Assembly (NCBI GenBank): GCA_017452215.1
Contig: JAFTMU010000200.1
Span: 1-7,195, forward strand
Direction: 5' to 3'
DNA: 7,195 bases
DNA from: Clostridia bacterium
Lineage (GTDB): Bacteria; Bacillota; Clostridia; Oscillospirales; CAG-272
Part shown: positions 1 through 6,202 of the stretch, one piece after another
How positions within the stretch are numbered: position 1 is the stretch's first letter
Layout of the letters: each line of letters starts with the position of its first letter
Made by a program: the position numbers and the translations under genes
The notes under the pieces: model-generated
Databases searched by the model: none
Seen by the model: the letters and a program-made list of their open reading frames with translations, nothing else
What the model was told of the DNA's origin: nothing

Positions 1-56
1 AATAATATCATAATGCATTGTGTTATCTTGCAGATTACTTTTCCTGTTTGAAACAT
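1..56 (-). CDS. 5' end of an unidentified gene, cut by the left edge
   Basis: An ATG at 54-56 on the minus strand is preceded by AAAGGAG (63-69) at a 6-nt spacing, which is an ideal ribosome binding site. The frame stays open to the window edge and gives 18 residues, beginning MFQTGKVICK. It starts only 27 nt after the stop of the DUF5104-like lipoprotein gene, with no hairpin between them, so the two are probably co-transcribed. There is no lysine-rich or hydrophobic signal peptide in the visible part, unlike its neighbours, which hints at a cytoplasmic product. The fragment is too short to assign a family. The call rests on the ribosome binding site and the open frame alone. Confidence 0.5.
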   Translation of the reverse strand, partial: MFQTGKVICKITQCIMIL

Positions 57-83
57 AACCGACTCCTTTGTTCTTTGTATTGG

Positions 84-638
84 TCAAGTTAAGGAATTGT
101 TCCTCGCTATTCCAATATTAACCCCCGGGGCATATTTACCGTCACCACGATATGCATATTCAGAATTGATATCGTCTCCCATTCTAATGATATAAAATGA
201 CCACAATCCAACATTTTCACTCTCTTGGGTATCTGTAATAACCTGTTTCATGGCAATTCGATATGTCTGCTCCGTAGTTATTACATCATAAGAGCAATAA
301 AAAATCTCTTTTTTTGATCCGTCAATCTCCTTACTGCTCTCTGTACCGGGACCTCCCCAATCGTTGTATGAAACAAGCTCCCCTTGATAATACTCAAACA
401 GCGCATTGATACTTTCATCAAGATGCATGCCATCAACCATAACATTTGGAGCAAACAATTTTTTCACAGCTTCTTTATCTTTTTCCTGAATCAGATCTAT
501 CAACCGCTCAAACTTTTCATTCGCTATTTCTCTGTCATTGTTGAAAACACCACCGTACATATTCAAAGCTCCCGGCAAACATGAGCTACAGGCATTGATC
601 ATCAATAACAGCAATACAATCAGAACTGTTTTTTTCAT
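84..638 (-). CDS. DUF5104-like lipoprotein
   Basis: A 184-residue predicted lipoprotein. The start chosen is the ATG at 636-638, because it is preceded by GGGAGAA at good spacing and opens directly into a signal peptide; a longer frame exists but would bury this signal. Residues 1-16 are MKK plus a hydrophobic stretch, with lipobox INAC and lipidation at Cys17. The mature part carries a pattern I recognise from the Firmicutes DUF5104 family: an (I/L)A-x-K-x-F-E-x-(L/I) helix near 39-50, an EKDKEAVKKLF helix at 52-62, then YYQGELVSY (83-91) followed by GGPG (95-98), and NVGLWSFYIIR near 142-152. The family's function is unknown; the fold may resemble small export-associated alpha+beta domains. 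The gene has its own near-consensus promoter and a 27-nt gap to the next gene. The family call comes from memory of motifs, not a search. Confidence 0.8.
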   Translation of the reverse strand: MKKTVLIVLLLLMINACSSCLPGALNMYGGVFNNDREIANEKFERLIDLIQEKDKEAVKKLFAPNVMVDGMHLDESINALFEYYQGELVSYNDWGGPGTESSKEIDGSKKEIFYCSYDVITTEQTYRIAMKQVITDTQESENVGLWSFYIIRMGDDINSEYAYRGDGKYAPGVNIGIARNNSLT

Positions 639-696
639 GAATTTCTCCCGAATCAAAGACTCATCCCCAACTTTACAAATCAAGAATCGCAATAAC

Positions 697-725
697 ATTA
701 TACCGCATTTCCCAATCTTTGTCAA
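697..725 (-). promoter_or_regulatory. Strong sigma-A promoter of the DUF5104-like gene
   Basis: Read on the minus strand, TTGACA (720-725) is separated by exactly 17 nt from TATAAT (697-702), a perfect match to the vegetative consensus. It lies about 60 nt upstream of the ATG at 638 and immediately downstream of the preceding gene's terminator. The -10 box and the adjacent 10 nt of spacer are identical to those of the promoter at 1997-2025. Confidence 0.85.
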
Positions 726-730
726 CACGC

Positions 731-760
731 AAAAAAACAGCCGCACCCGAAAGTGCGGCT
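731..760 (-). terminator. Rho-independent terminator
   Basis: On the minus strand an 8-bp perfect GC-rich stem, AGCCGCAC/GTGCGGCT (739-746 with 753-760), closes a 6-nt loop. It is followed after one base by seven T residues (731-737). It lies 34 nt past the stop of the membrane-anchored protein gene at 795 and just before the next promoter, so it cleanly separates two transcription units. Confidence 0.88.
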
Positions 761-794
761 GAAACCTTTTGATGTTTTTTATAAAAGATTGAAA

Positions 795-1361
795 TTACCG
801 GAATGTATTCTCAACGGGATCAGAGAACTCCCAACTGATAATTTTGATATCATAACGCTCCATGAGCTCCTCTGCTGGGTACATTGGAATATATATATTG
901 GGAGAAATATTTATATCATAGATACGAGGTTTCAACGGACGTTCTTCTGTATGCCATTTTTCATCATTCATATAAAACTCAGCATCCCCAACAAAGCAAT
1001 AAATTGCTCTCTCCTCGTCTTCTGTCAAAAAGACAGCATGTTCTCCTGTTCCTTTGATATATCCTTTCCAGTCTCTTTCTTTACCTCCAAGATCAGAAGT
1101 CAGACTAATACCGTCATATTCACATATATAAACATCGTTTACCGTCACAGTTTCACCGTTGATCTCATATACCAACTCGAACGGGAACTCTCCATAGGTG
1201 ATCACCGGTTCCGGAGGATTGGGCAATTCAAACCACTTTATTACATTAAACAATAAAAGTGGACAACACAATAATATGATCCCTACAATGATAGGTATGT
1301 GGATCACAATAGCAAAGATTCTACCTACAATCACAAGAAAGATTTTCGTTCTTTTCCGCAA
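795..1361 (-). CDS. Membrane-anchored hypothetical protein
   Basis: A 188-residue protein starting at a TTG (1359-1361). This start is chosen because AAGGGAGG lies 7 nt upstream; the frame extends 8 codons further to another TTG, but that would place the ribosome binding site inside the gene. A basic N-terminus (LRKRTK) is followed by a long hydrophobic region at about 7-42, enough for one long or two short membrane segments. A proline-rich hinge (PNPPEP, 47-52) leads to a probably extracytoplasmic domain. That domain begins with TYGEFPFELVYEINGE, a motif I associate with uncharacterised clostridial proteins. No catalytic motif is visible. It lies 181 nt after the small lipoprotein gene with no terminator between, so read-through transcription is plausible. 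It ends at a clear terminator. Function unknown. Confidence 0.78.
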   Translation of the reverse strand: MRKRTKIFLVIVGRIFAIVIHIPIIVGIILLCCPLLLFNVIKWFELPNPPEPVITYGEFPFELVYEINGETVTVNDVYICEYDGISLTSDLGGKERDWKGYIKGTGEHAVFLTEDEERAIYCFVGDAEFYMNDEKWHTEERPLKPRIYDINISPNIYIPMYPAEELMERYDIKIISWEFSDPVENTFR

Positions 1362-1368
1362 CCTCGTT

Positions 1369-1376
1369 CCTCCCTT
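1369..1376 (-). promoter_or_regulatory. Ribosome binding site that fixes a TTG start
   Basis: AAGGGAGG on the minus strand ends 7 nt before the TTG at 1359-1361. No ATG lies within the first codons in this frame, so this site decides the start of the membrane-anchored protein gene. Confidence 0.7.
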
Positions 1377-1542
1377 CTCTTTCAAACGGTAAACGGTAAA
1401 ATGGTTTTATTTCATTCCATCCCCAAATGAGAGCCTGAGCCCCTATCCTCGGGTGAAAATTTTGTTTTAAAAGAAAAACTCGCACTTTTTTCTTTATCAT
1501 ATTTCCCGCAAAACATAAAATCGTACACACAAAATACCGGGG

Positions 1543-1938
1543 TCAAAAAAGGGTCATTGCATGTTGCTTTGCCTGTTCTTCGTCTAATTTCACAAATACA
1601 TACGTGGTTTCATCATCAAAAGTAGTAATCGAAAAAACGTCATCTTTATATTTGCGAGTTCCTATCAAATACGTTGTTTTGTGATCCAAAGAGCATATTT
1701 CTATACCTGATCCGTAATCAATATGAGTTAGACACACAGTATAAGAGCCGTCTTCTTCATACATTTTTACACATTCATTATTCATTTTCTCGTTCCAAGA
1801 AAAATCAATGGCCATGCGTAATTCCTCGCAATAATAGACGCCCTCTGTAGGAATTGCCGCAAAAATACTGCAAGAACTGAAAGCGATACTGAAAACGACA
1901 AAGAGAAACACCAAAAACAGGCAACATACTTTTTTCAT
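1543..1938 (-). CDS. Small lipoprotein of unknown function
   Basis: A 131-residue predicted lipoprotein. The ATG at 1936-1938 is preferred over the ATG two codons upstream, because GGAG (1945-1948) is 6 nt from the former but abuts the latter. MKK is followed by a very hydrophobic stretch to about residue 20, then FSSC with lipidation at Cys23; Phe at -3 makes this a weaker lipobox than those of its neighbours. The mature part begins GVYYCEELRMAIDF (33-46) and includes DYGSGIEICS and a C-terminal TTYVF strand, suggesting a small beta-rich domain. The beginning resembles uncharacterised clostridial proteins with a G-(V/T)-(W/Y)-Y-C-E-E-L start, but I know of no assigned function. It has its own consensus promoter and no obvious terminator. 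Confidence 0.78.
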   Translation of the reverse strand: MKKVCCLFLVFLFVVFSIAFSSCSIFAAIPTEGVYYCEELRMAIDFSWNEKMNNECVKMYEEDGSYTVCLTHIDYGSGIEICSLDHKTTYLIGTRKYKDDVFSITTFDDETTYVFVKLDEEQAKQHAMTLF

Positions 1939-1996
1939 ATACATCTCCGCTCAAAATTAGTGTTTATTTAGAAATCAACATCAATCGTTTAATCTT

Positions 1997-2025
1997 ATTA
2001 TACCGCATTTCCAACCATTTGTCAA
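1997..2025 (-). promoter_or_regulatory. Strong sigma-A promoter of the small lipoprotein gene
   Basis: On the minus strand TTGACA (2020-2025), a 17-nt spacer and TATAAT (1997-2002) match the consensus perfectly. It sits about 60 nt upstream of the ATG at 1938. The 16 nt at 1997-2012 are identical to 697-712 in the promoter of the DUF5104-like gene. A run of seven G residues (minus strand, 2032-2038) lies 6 nt upstream of the -35 box. Confidence 0.85.
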
Positions 2026-2042
2026 CATATACCCCCCCGCAT

Positions 2043-2076
2043 GTGAACAAGTCCGTTAAAAAACGGACTTGTTCAC
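2043..2076. repeat. Perfect 15-bp inverted repeat (hairpin A)
   Basis: GTGAACAAGTCCGTT (2043-2057) and its exact reverse complement (2062-2076) flank a 4-nt AAAA loop. Neither flank has a T-tract, so it is not a textbook intrinsic terminator on either strand. It lies about 97 nt beyond the stop of the hydrolase gene and just upstream of the next promoter, so it may still act as an RNA 3'-end stabiliser or insulator. Confidence 0.8.
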
Positions 2077-2096
2077 TATGACAGGGCATTTCACAA

Positions 2097-2132
2097 CAGC
2101 AGGGGCTGAGTCCATAGACTCAGCCCCTGCTG
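2097..2132. repeat. Perfect 16-bp GC-rich inverted repeat (hairpin B)
   Basis: CAGCAGGGGCTGAGTC (2097-2112) pairs perfectly with 2117-2132 around a CATA loop. It is 20 nt from hairpin A. There is no U-tract on either side. It lies 40 nt past the hydrolase stop codon, where a terminator would be expected, so it probably marks the 3' end of that transcript even though it is atypical. Confidence 0.8.
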
Positions 2133-2172
2133 AAATGTCAGCTCCGTTAAAAAGACAAAAGTTCCCTTTCAC

Positions 2173-3120
2173 TCAAAGATACGGCGCAAAGAAATCCTCA
2201 AGCTCCCAAAGATAGGTTTTCATATCCACGGGAAAGCAAAGCCCGTGATCCGCCCCGGGAATGATCACCATACGCTTGGCATCAGAAGCGCAAGCGGCAA
2301 AGTTTTCTTCCCCCATATCGCAAGGAACGAACCCATCCGCATCCCCGTGAAAGAAGATCACGGGAAGACGGCAATCCCTCATCGATTGGATCGGAGAGAG
2401 AGCATCGGGGTCAAATCCCCCAAAGACCCTTGCGCCAACTCTGGCAAACGGGTACAAAAGATTGGCAGGAAGCCTCATGTCTCGCATCACCTTTTTGATG
2501 ATTGCCCGGGCAGAGGTATACCCACAGTCCGAAAGGATCCCCACCACGTTTGAGGGCAGCTCCATCGTGGACGCAATCATCACGGTAGCCGCTCCCATGG
2601 AGATCCCCGTGAGAATGATCCTTGCATCCCGATCTATCCTGTGAAGCACAAAATCGATCCACGTAAGGCAGTCACGGCTTTCCCTTACCCCAAAGGTGAT
2701 CACCCGACCTTCACTTCTGCCATGCGCCCGATGATCAACGATCAAAGCATTGTGCCCAAGGGCAAAGCATCGGTACACGCCGCCGCACAGATCCCGCTCG
2801 GCAGTCCCCTTGTAGCCGTGAAACAGGATCTCAATGGGCGCTCCTTTTTTGTATTCATAATATTTACCGCAAAGCCGTAGCCCGTCAAAGGAAGTCACCG
2901 AAACGTCGGCATGCTCCATCCCACGGATCTCCTTGATCCATTGAATGATTTGCTCTCTGTGCGGGTCGTATGCCTTTCCACTGGGCGTAGGATATTCCTC
3001 TTTGCCCACCGGTTTTCTCCGAAAAGAGAAAAAAATCCGAAAAAAGCATATACACGTCACGCCAAGCACCAAAACGGCAGCCGCCGCAAAAACCGCTAAG
3101 GGTATCCACCAATACTGCAA
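2173..3120 (-). CDS. Membrane-anchored alpha/beta hydrolase
   Basis: A 315-residue serine hydrolase of the alpha/beta fold, similar in layout to COG1073/YqkD-type enzymes. A hydrophobic segment at about 5-31, followed by RRK, suggests an N-terminal membrane anchor. The catalytic domain shows HGYKG (101-105, oxyanion-hole region), DHRAHGRSEG (129-138), the nucleophile elbow GISMG with Ser174, HGDADGFVP with probable acid Asp262, and GADHG with His292. The triad is complete and the length fits the family. The start is a TTG (3118-3120) with AAAGGGGAG 7 nt upstream; the next internal Met is at residue 68 and would lose the anchor. Substrate unknown: esterase, lipase, thioesterase or peptidase activities are all possible. 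The gene is more GC-rich than the lipoprotein genes on both sides and lies 80 nt past the upstream lipoprotein stop. Confidence 0.9.
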   Translation of the reverse strand: MQYWWIPLAVFAAAAVLVLGVTCICFFRIFFSFRRKPVGKEEYPTPSGKAYDPHREQIIQWIKEIRGMEHADVSVTSFDGLRLCGKYYEYKKGAPIEILFHGYKGTAERDLCGGVYRCFALGHNALIVDHRAHGRSEGRVITFGVRESRDCLTWIDFVLHRIDRDARIILTGISMGAATVMIASTMELPSNVVGILSDCGYTSARAIIKKVMRDMRLPANLLYPFARVGARVFGGFDPDALSPIQSMRDCRLPVIFFHGDADGFVPCDMGEENFAACASDAKRMVIIPGADHGLCFPVDMKTYLWELEDFFAPYL

Positions 3121-3127
3121 TTCCTAT

Positions 3128-3136
3128 CTCCCCTTT
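3128..3136 (-). promoter_or_regulatory. Ribosome binding site that fixes the hydrolase TTG start
   Basis: AAAGGGGAG on the minus strand lies 7 nt before the TTG at 3118-3120. No ATG is available nearby, so this site supports translation from TTG and retention of the N-terminal hydrophobic anchor. Confidence 0.65.
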
Positions 3137-3148
3137 CCTCTGCCTACC

Positions 3149-3176
3149 ATTTTAACATGAAACAAAAGAAAAGCAA
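3149..3176 (-). promoter_or_regulatory. Possible weak promoter of the hydrolase gene
   Basis: TTGCTT (3171-3176), a 16-nt spacer and TAAAAT (3149-3154) on the minus strand lie about 30 nt before the TTG start. The match is poorer than at the other promoters here. Since no terminator is visible between the lipoprotein stop at 3201 and this gene, read-through from the upstream operon is an equally good explanation. Confidence 0.35.
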
Positions 3177-3200
3177 TTACTAAAAGAAAATAAAATGCTA

Positions 3201-4754
3201 TCACTTTCCATCGGGAGCGTATGGAACGATAGGCTCTCCGGTGCTTTTATCAATCCAAATCACATCAATTACTGAGTAATGGTCTATCACAAACCGCTCC
3301 ATTGCGAACACATACACCGTGTCGGGAGCCCGATTACTCACAATCGGTGTAACGAGATAGTGATTTTTTTCAATATCAATTTCTTCCCAATAATTTTTTG
3401 CAATCGCCATTGACTCACTGCGTGAAATTTCGTTTTGCCAAGACACTTCAAGCGGAGAGAATCCAATTCTTGTTTTTTGATTGTTTTCCAAGTATTTTAA
3501 GATTTCCTCATGTGTGACTTGCTTACCGTCGATATAGTACTCGGCATTCGGCTCTCCATCGTTGACGATGTGCCAAAGCTCTTTTGACTTTAATTTTTCT
3601 TTATCAAAAGCAAGTTGGTTTTCCCCGTATTCAAAATTCTGTCCGTTGTGATTCCAATGATATGAGCCGTCTGTATTTAAGTGATACATATTCCTGAATG
3701 TAAATGGATAAACGTAAACCACACCGTCATAATACCGCAACACCAGGATGTCCCCGCATGAGATGACCAGCTCATTTTGGGAATCTCCGTCCACGTCCAT
3801 ATACACATATCCCAAGCTTTCTAAATCGCAAAGCGGAATTCGATCATAGGGCGTTTTGCAATCTTTCAGGTAATGATATTCTTCTATATTGGTCTCATAC
3901 ACCTTAATCTCGTTGTTCAGCGCCTTACCGTACATTTCCATAGCCTTCTCTGCTTCGGTATACAACGGAATAAAGGTAAGACCCGAATATTTCTTGGTCT
4001 CTTCTCCACACTCGGCATAACCCAAATATCTAACGTATTGCTCTTCCAAGGCACTGTGCTCTGCTTCGGTAATATCTACCCGCTCACCGTTTACTAGTTG
4101 ATAGTACTTGGTGTGAGCAATATCGTTCACCCATTCATGTCCATTCGTACCAAATTCGGCGATCAACTCCATAGCTGCGCCGCCATCGGCAATTTTACAG
4201 ACGGCATTCGTAGAAAAATCCGCACCGCTGCTTCCGTTTTCGTGGATCCATCCTTTTTCATCTATCCAAGCACGAACCCGTGTCCTATAATTGCGAAGTA
4301 ATAAAGGCTTACCGTCCGCTACGGAAAATATTGCAATCACCATATAGTCATCGTTCAGTAAAACAAGCTCGTCCACCCCGTCACCGTTGAGGTCTTTCGT
4401 AGCGTATCCGCATGAGAGATTGTAAGGGGGAAGCTTCTTAAAATCAAAGGTAGAACCAAAAAGTTTTATAAAAAGCTCTTTTTCTGACTCATCAACAATA
4501 CCAAGATCTGCACAATACCCATCCATCGTCTCTTTTAAATCGGAGTGATTTGGGAGAAGTTCAATGATACTGCGATACATATCCAATATTTTTCCATACT
4601 CAGTGGGAGTTTCTTGCTCCGGATCATCAGCGCTTGTTTCATTATTCGTATTGCTGTTTGTATGGTTATTTTCATCGTCCTTTACATTATCGTTGCAGGC
4701 AAACAAAGATAATACCATAATTGAACACACCAAAATAGCAACAATTTTTTTCAT
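3201..4754 (-). CDS. Large lipoprotein with two Asp-rich FG-GAP-like loops and a PepSY-like C-terminus
   Basis: A 517-residue predicted lipoprotein starting at the ATG at 4752-4754, which has AAAGGAGT just upstream; the longer frame to 4781 overlaps the previous gene and would mask the signal peptide. The lipobox is LFAC with lipidation at Cys20, followed by an Asn/Thr/Asp/Glu-rich tether to about 53. Two D-x-(N/D)-x-D-type loops, DLNGDGVDE (121-129) and DVDGDSQNE (320-328), resemble FG-GAP/VCBS calcium-binding loops, each followed by beta strands. The end (about 443-517) has SESMAIAKNYW, a conserved VYVFAMERFVIDHYS strand pair and a STGEPIVPY turn, like a PepSY-type fold. From about 270 onward it is homologous to parts of the upstream gene product. 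It is the second gene of a two-gene operon with a 10-nt gap. Function unknown; an extracellular binding or regulatory role is inferred. Confidence 0.82.
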   Translation of the reverse strand: MKKIVAILVCSIMVLSLFACNDNVKDDENNHTNSNTNNETSADDPEQETPTEYGKILDMYRSIIELLPNHSDLKETMDGYCADLGIVDESEKELFIKLFGSTFDFKKLPPYNLSCGYATKDLNGDGVDELVLLNDDYMVIAIFSVADGKPLLLRNYRTRVRAWIDEKGWIHENGSSGADFSTNAVCKIADGGAAMELIAEFGTNGHEWVNDIAHTKYYQLVNGERVDITEAEHSALEEQYVRYLGYAECGEETKKYSGLTFIPLYTEAEKAMEMYGKALNNEIKVYETNIEEYHYLKDCKTPYDRIPLCDLESLGYVYMDVDGDSQNELVISCGDILVLRYYDGVVYVYPFTFRNMYHLNTDGSYHWNHNGQNFEYGENQLAFDKEKLKSKELWHIVNDGEPNAEYYIDGKQVTHEEILKYLENNQKTRIGFSPLEVSWQNEISRSESMAIAKNYWEEIDIEKNHYLVTPIVSNRAPDTVYVFAMERFVIDHYSVIDVIWIDKSTGEPIVPYAPDGK

Positions 4755-4764
4755 TTTTACTCCT

Positions 4765-5916
4765 TTATTTACCATACACATAATATGGAGAAATGATTTC
4801 CCCTGTGTATTTATCTACCCATCTTACTGTATCAACAGAATAGTGATCGACAACGTATTTTTGAATGGCGATGACGTAAACATGATCGGGAGCCATGGCA
4901 TTGACTGCATGCTCAACACGATATCCGCTTTCTTCATTATCAAAATCGATATATTCACAATCATTTTTTGCAATTTCTATCGCTTCCTCAACGGAAATGC
5001 CCTTGCCGTTCGGTTCGTATGTGGATGCTATAATTTCTCCCGTAAAAGCATTCACCAATATTTGGTCATATGAATTGATGTGATAAGGCGGCATACATTC
5101 CCCACCCTCCCTAACGTTTGAGGTAAATTCCACCTGAAAAGCAATGCGATAATAATTCGTGTCAGAATTCGGTGTGTCGATCAACACGATTCTGGCGGTG
5201 AAAATTGTTCCGGCACCGCCATCCGTGCGGCCGTCTTGGTTATCCCAATATGCGTTTGCCAAATCCCATGCTTTCTCTGCCGTGATGGGATATGAACACG
5301 TCAAATCAAAATGAGAAAAACTCATTGCCTCGTTGTGTATATCGTTACGATAATGATAATATTCATCTTCCGCAACAGCCTCTCCCTCTATGTAATATTC
5401 ATAATTCATTGCGGAATTTTCGGAATATTTAAGACTGTAGATAGATTTTATGTTTAACGTTTCTCCGTCAAAGATGATTTTGTTTAATCCGCCTTCCCAA
5501 GCCCCTGTTACGGAAGAATCATTCCAATAAAAAGTTCCGTCTGTGTTGAATTTATAATAATCACAGATATCCAAGTAATAACTGTACACTTTAGCGTTAT
5601 AGTGTCGTAAAATGATATATTTATTATCGGGCGATTTAATAACGTATTCGTTGACACCATCTTGATCCATATCCAGTATCGCTTTCGTGAGTAATTTACA
5701 CTCATCCAATCTTACATTGTTGCTCGGAAAACGGCAGGCTTTTAATTTAATTTCGCCCAAGTGTTCATCAAAAACGCAGATTTCATCATTGATTGCCGCC
5801 GCATACATTTGCATCGCAATATCGTTTTCTGCAGGTCTGTTTTTATTCACGGTGTCACATGAAATCAACGATATTATCATAATCAAGCAAAGCAAAACGG
5901 CAATATATTTTTTCAT
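4765..5916 (-). CDS. Lipoprotein with an FG-GAP-like loop and two PepSY-like repeats
   Basis: A 383-residue predicted lipoprotein. The ATG at 5914-5916 has AAGGAGAG upstream at good spacing. The signal peptide ends in LISC with lipidation at Cys20. DMDQDGVNE (82-90) is an FG-GAP-like Asp loop followed by strands. Two PepSY-like units follow: one at about 212-297 (AEKAWDLANAYW ... VNAFTGEII) and one at about 307-376 (VEEAIEIAKNDC ... VDKYTGEII). Each is a helix followed by strands closing on a TGE turn. PepSY-like domains are known from secreted protease propeptides and from lipoproteins; the assignment here rests on pattern only. The mature part contains six Cys (61, 73, 117, 207, 274, 320), many for a surface protein of an anaerobe. 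It is first in an operon with the paralogous gene downstream and has its own promoter at 5949-5977. Function unknown. Confidence 0.82.
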   Translation of the reverse strand: MKKYIAVLLCLIMIISLISCDTVNKNRPAENDIAMQMYAAAINDEICVFDEHLGEIKLKACRFPSNNVRLDECKLLTKAILDMDQDGVNEYVIKSPDNKYIILRHYNAKVYSYYLDICDYYKFNTDGTFYWNDSSVTGAWEGGLNKIIFDGETLNIKSIYSLKYSENSAMNYEYYIEGEAVAEDEYYHYRNDIHNEAMSFSHFDLTCSYPITAEKAWDLANAYWDNQDGRTDGGAGTIFTARIVLIDTPNSDTNYYRIAFQVEFTSNVREGGECMPPYHINSYDQILVNAFTGEIIASTYEPNGKGISVEEAIEIAKNDCEYIDFDNEESGYRVEHAVNAMAPDHVYVIAIQKYVVDHYSVDTVRWVDKYTGEIISPYYVYGK

Positions 5917-5948
5917 TAAAACTCTCCTTGTTTTTATCTCTCAATGCT

Positions 5949-5977
5949 ACTATACCATATCAAAAAATCGCTGTCAA
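5949..5977 (-). promoter_or_regulatory. Sigma-A promoter of the two-lipoprotein operon
   Basis: On the minus strand TTGACA (5972-5977), a 17-nt spacer and TATAGT (5949-5954) lie about 33 nt before the ATG at 5916. T-rich runs (5993-5998 and 6007-6013) upstream could serve as an UP element. Confidence 0.82.
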
Positions 5978-6047
5978 TACAGTGGGGAAAAGTTTTTTAA
6001 AACGGCTTTTTTTGAGATCAAAGTGGTGAAAAGCTCCAAAAAAAAGA

Positions 6048-6161
6048 TCAGACGAACTCTTCACAAGCGCCCTCCACAGCTTCTGCAACTTCCTTTGCCA
6101 TTTCGGCGCTATGGCAAAATGCAAGCTTTTTGCAGTGAGATTCTGCGAGCCATTTACTCAC
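6048..6161 (-). CDS. Possible 37-residue small ORF or coding remnant
   Basis: A GTG-started frame on the minus strand encodes 37 residues, beginning with a Ser-Lys-Trp-Leu segment and ending in AEMAKEVAEAVEGACEEFV, which would form an acidic amphipathic helix. The composition looks protein-like rather than random. No ribosome binding site precedes the GTG, and the frame stays open upstream into the tRNA terminator. It could be the surviving 3' end of a lost gene, a leaderless small protein, or chance. Two small inverted repeats overlap it (6094-6101 with 6111-6118, and 6120-6124 with 6130-6134), so the sequence may instead be structured RNA. Confidence 0.2.
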   Translation of the reverse strand: MSKWLAESHCKKLAFCHSAEMAKEVAEAVEGACEEFV

Positions 6162-6164
6162 ATG

Positions 6165-6202
6165 AACAAAAGCAGGGTGGCTGTTGCCACCCTGCTTTTG
6201 TT
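6165..6202. terminator. Bidirectional terminator directly after tRNA-Leu
   Basis: A perfect 17-bp stem (6165-6181 with 6186-6202) encloses a TGTT loop. The GC-rich core GCAGGGTGGC is followed by TTTTGTT on both strands, so it can end transcription from either side. Its outermost base is the last A of the tRNA CCA, so the tRNA precursor would have almost no 3' trailer beyond the terminator itself. Confidence 0.85.

Noticed and set aside
753..1256. Plus-strand frame of 167 codons
   Set aside because: It lies antisense to the membrane-anchored protein gene, lacks a ribosome binding site, and its product is an unstructured mix of aromatic and basic residues. It is a shadow of the real gene.
1384..1397. 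Tandem AAACGGT repeat as an operator
   Set aside because: Only two 7-nt units in an AT-rich leader, with no link to a convincing promoter, so chance is a sufficient explanation.
1321..1530. Minus-strand frame of 69 codons upstream of the TTG-started gene
   Set aside because: It overlaps the real gene in another frame, and the ribosome binding site AAGGGAGG serves the TTG at 1361. No domain or signal is visible in its product.
4564..5083. Plus-strand frames opposite the two large lipoproteins
   Set aside because: They are complementary to signal peptide and PepSY-like coding sequence. Their hydrophobic content simply mirrors the AT-rich coding strand.
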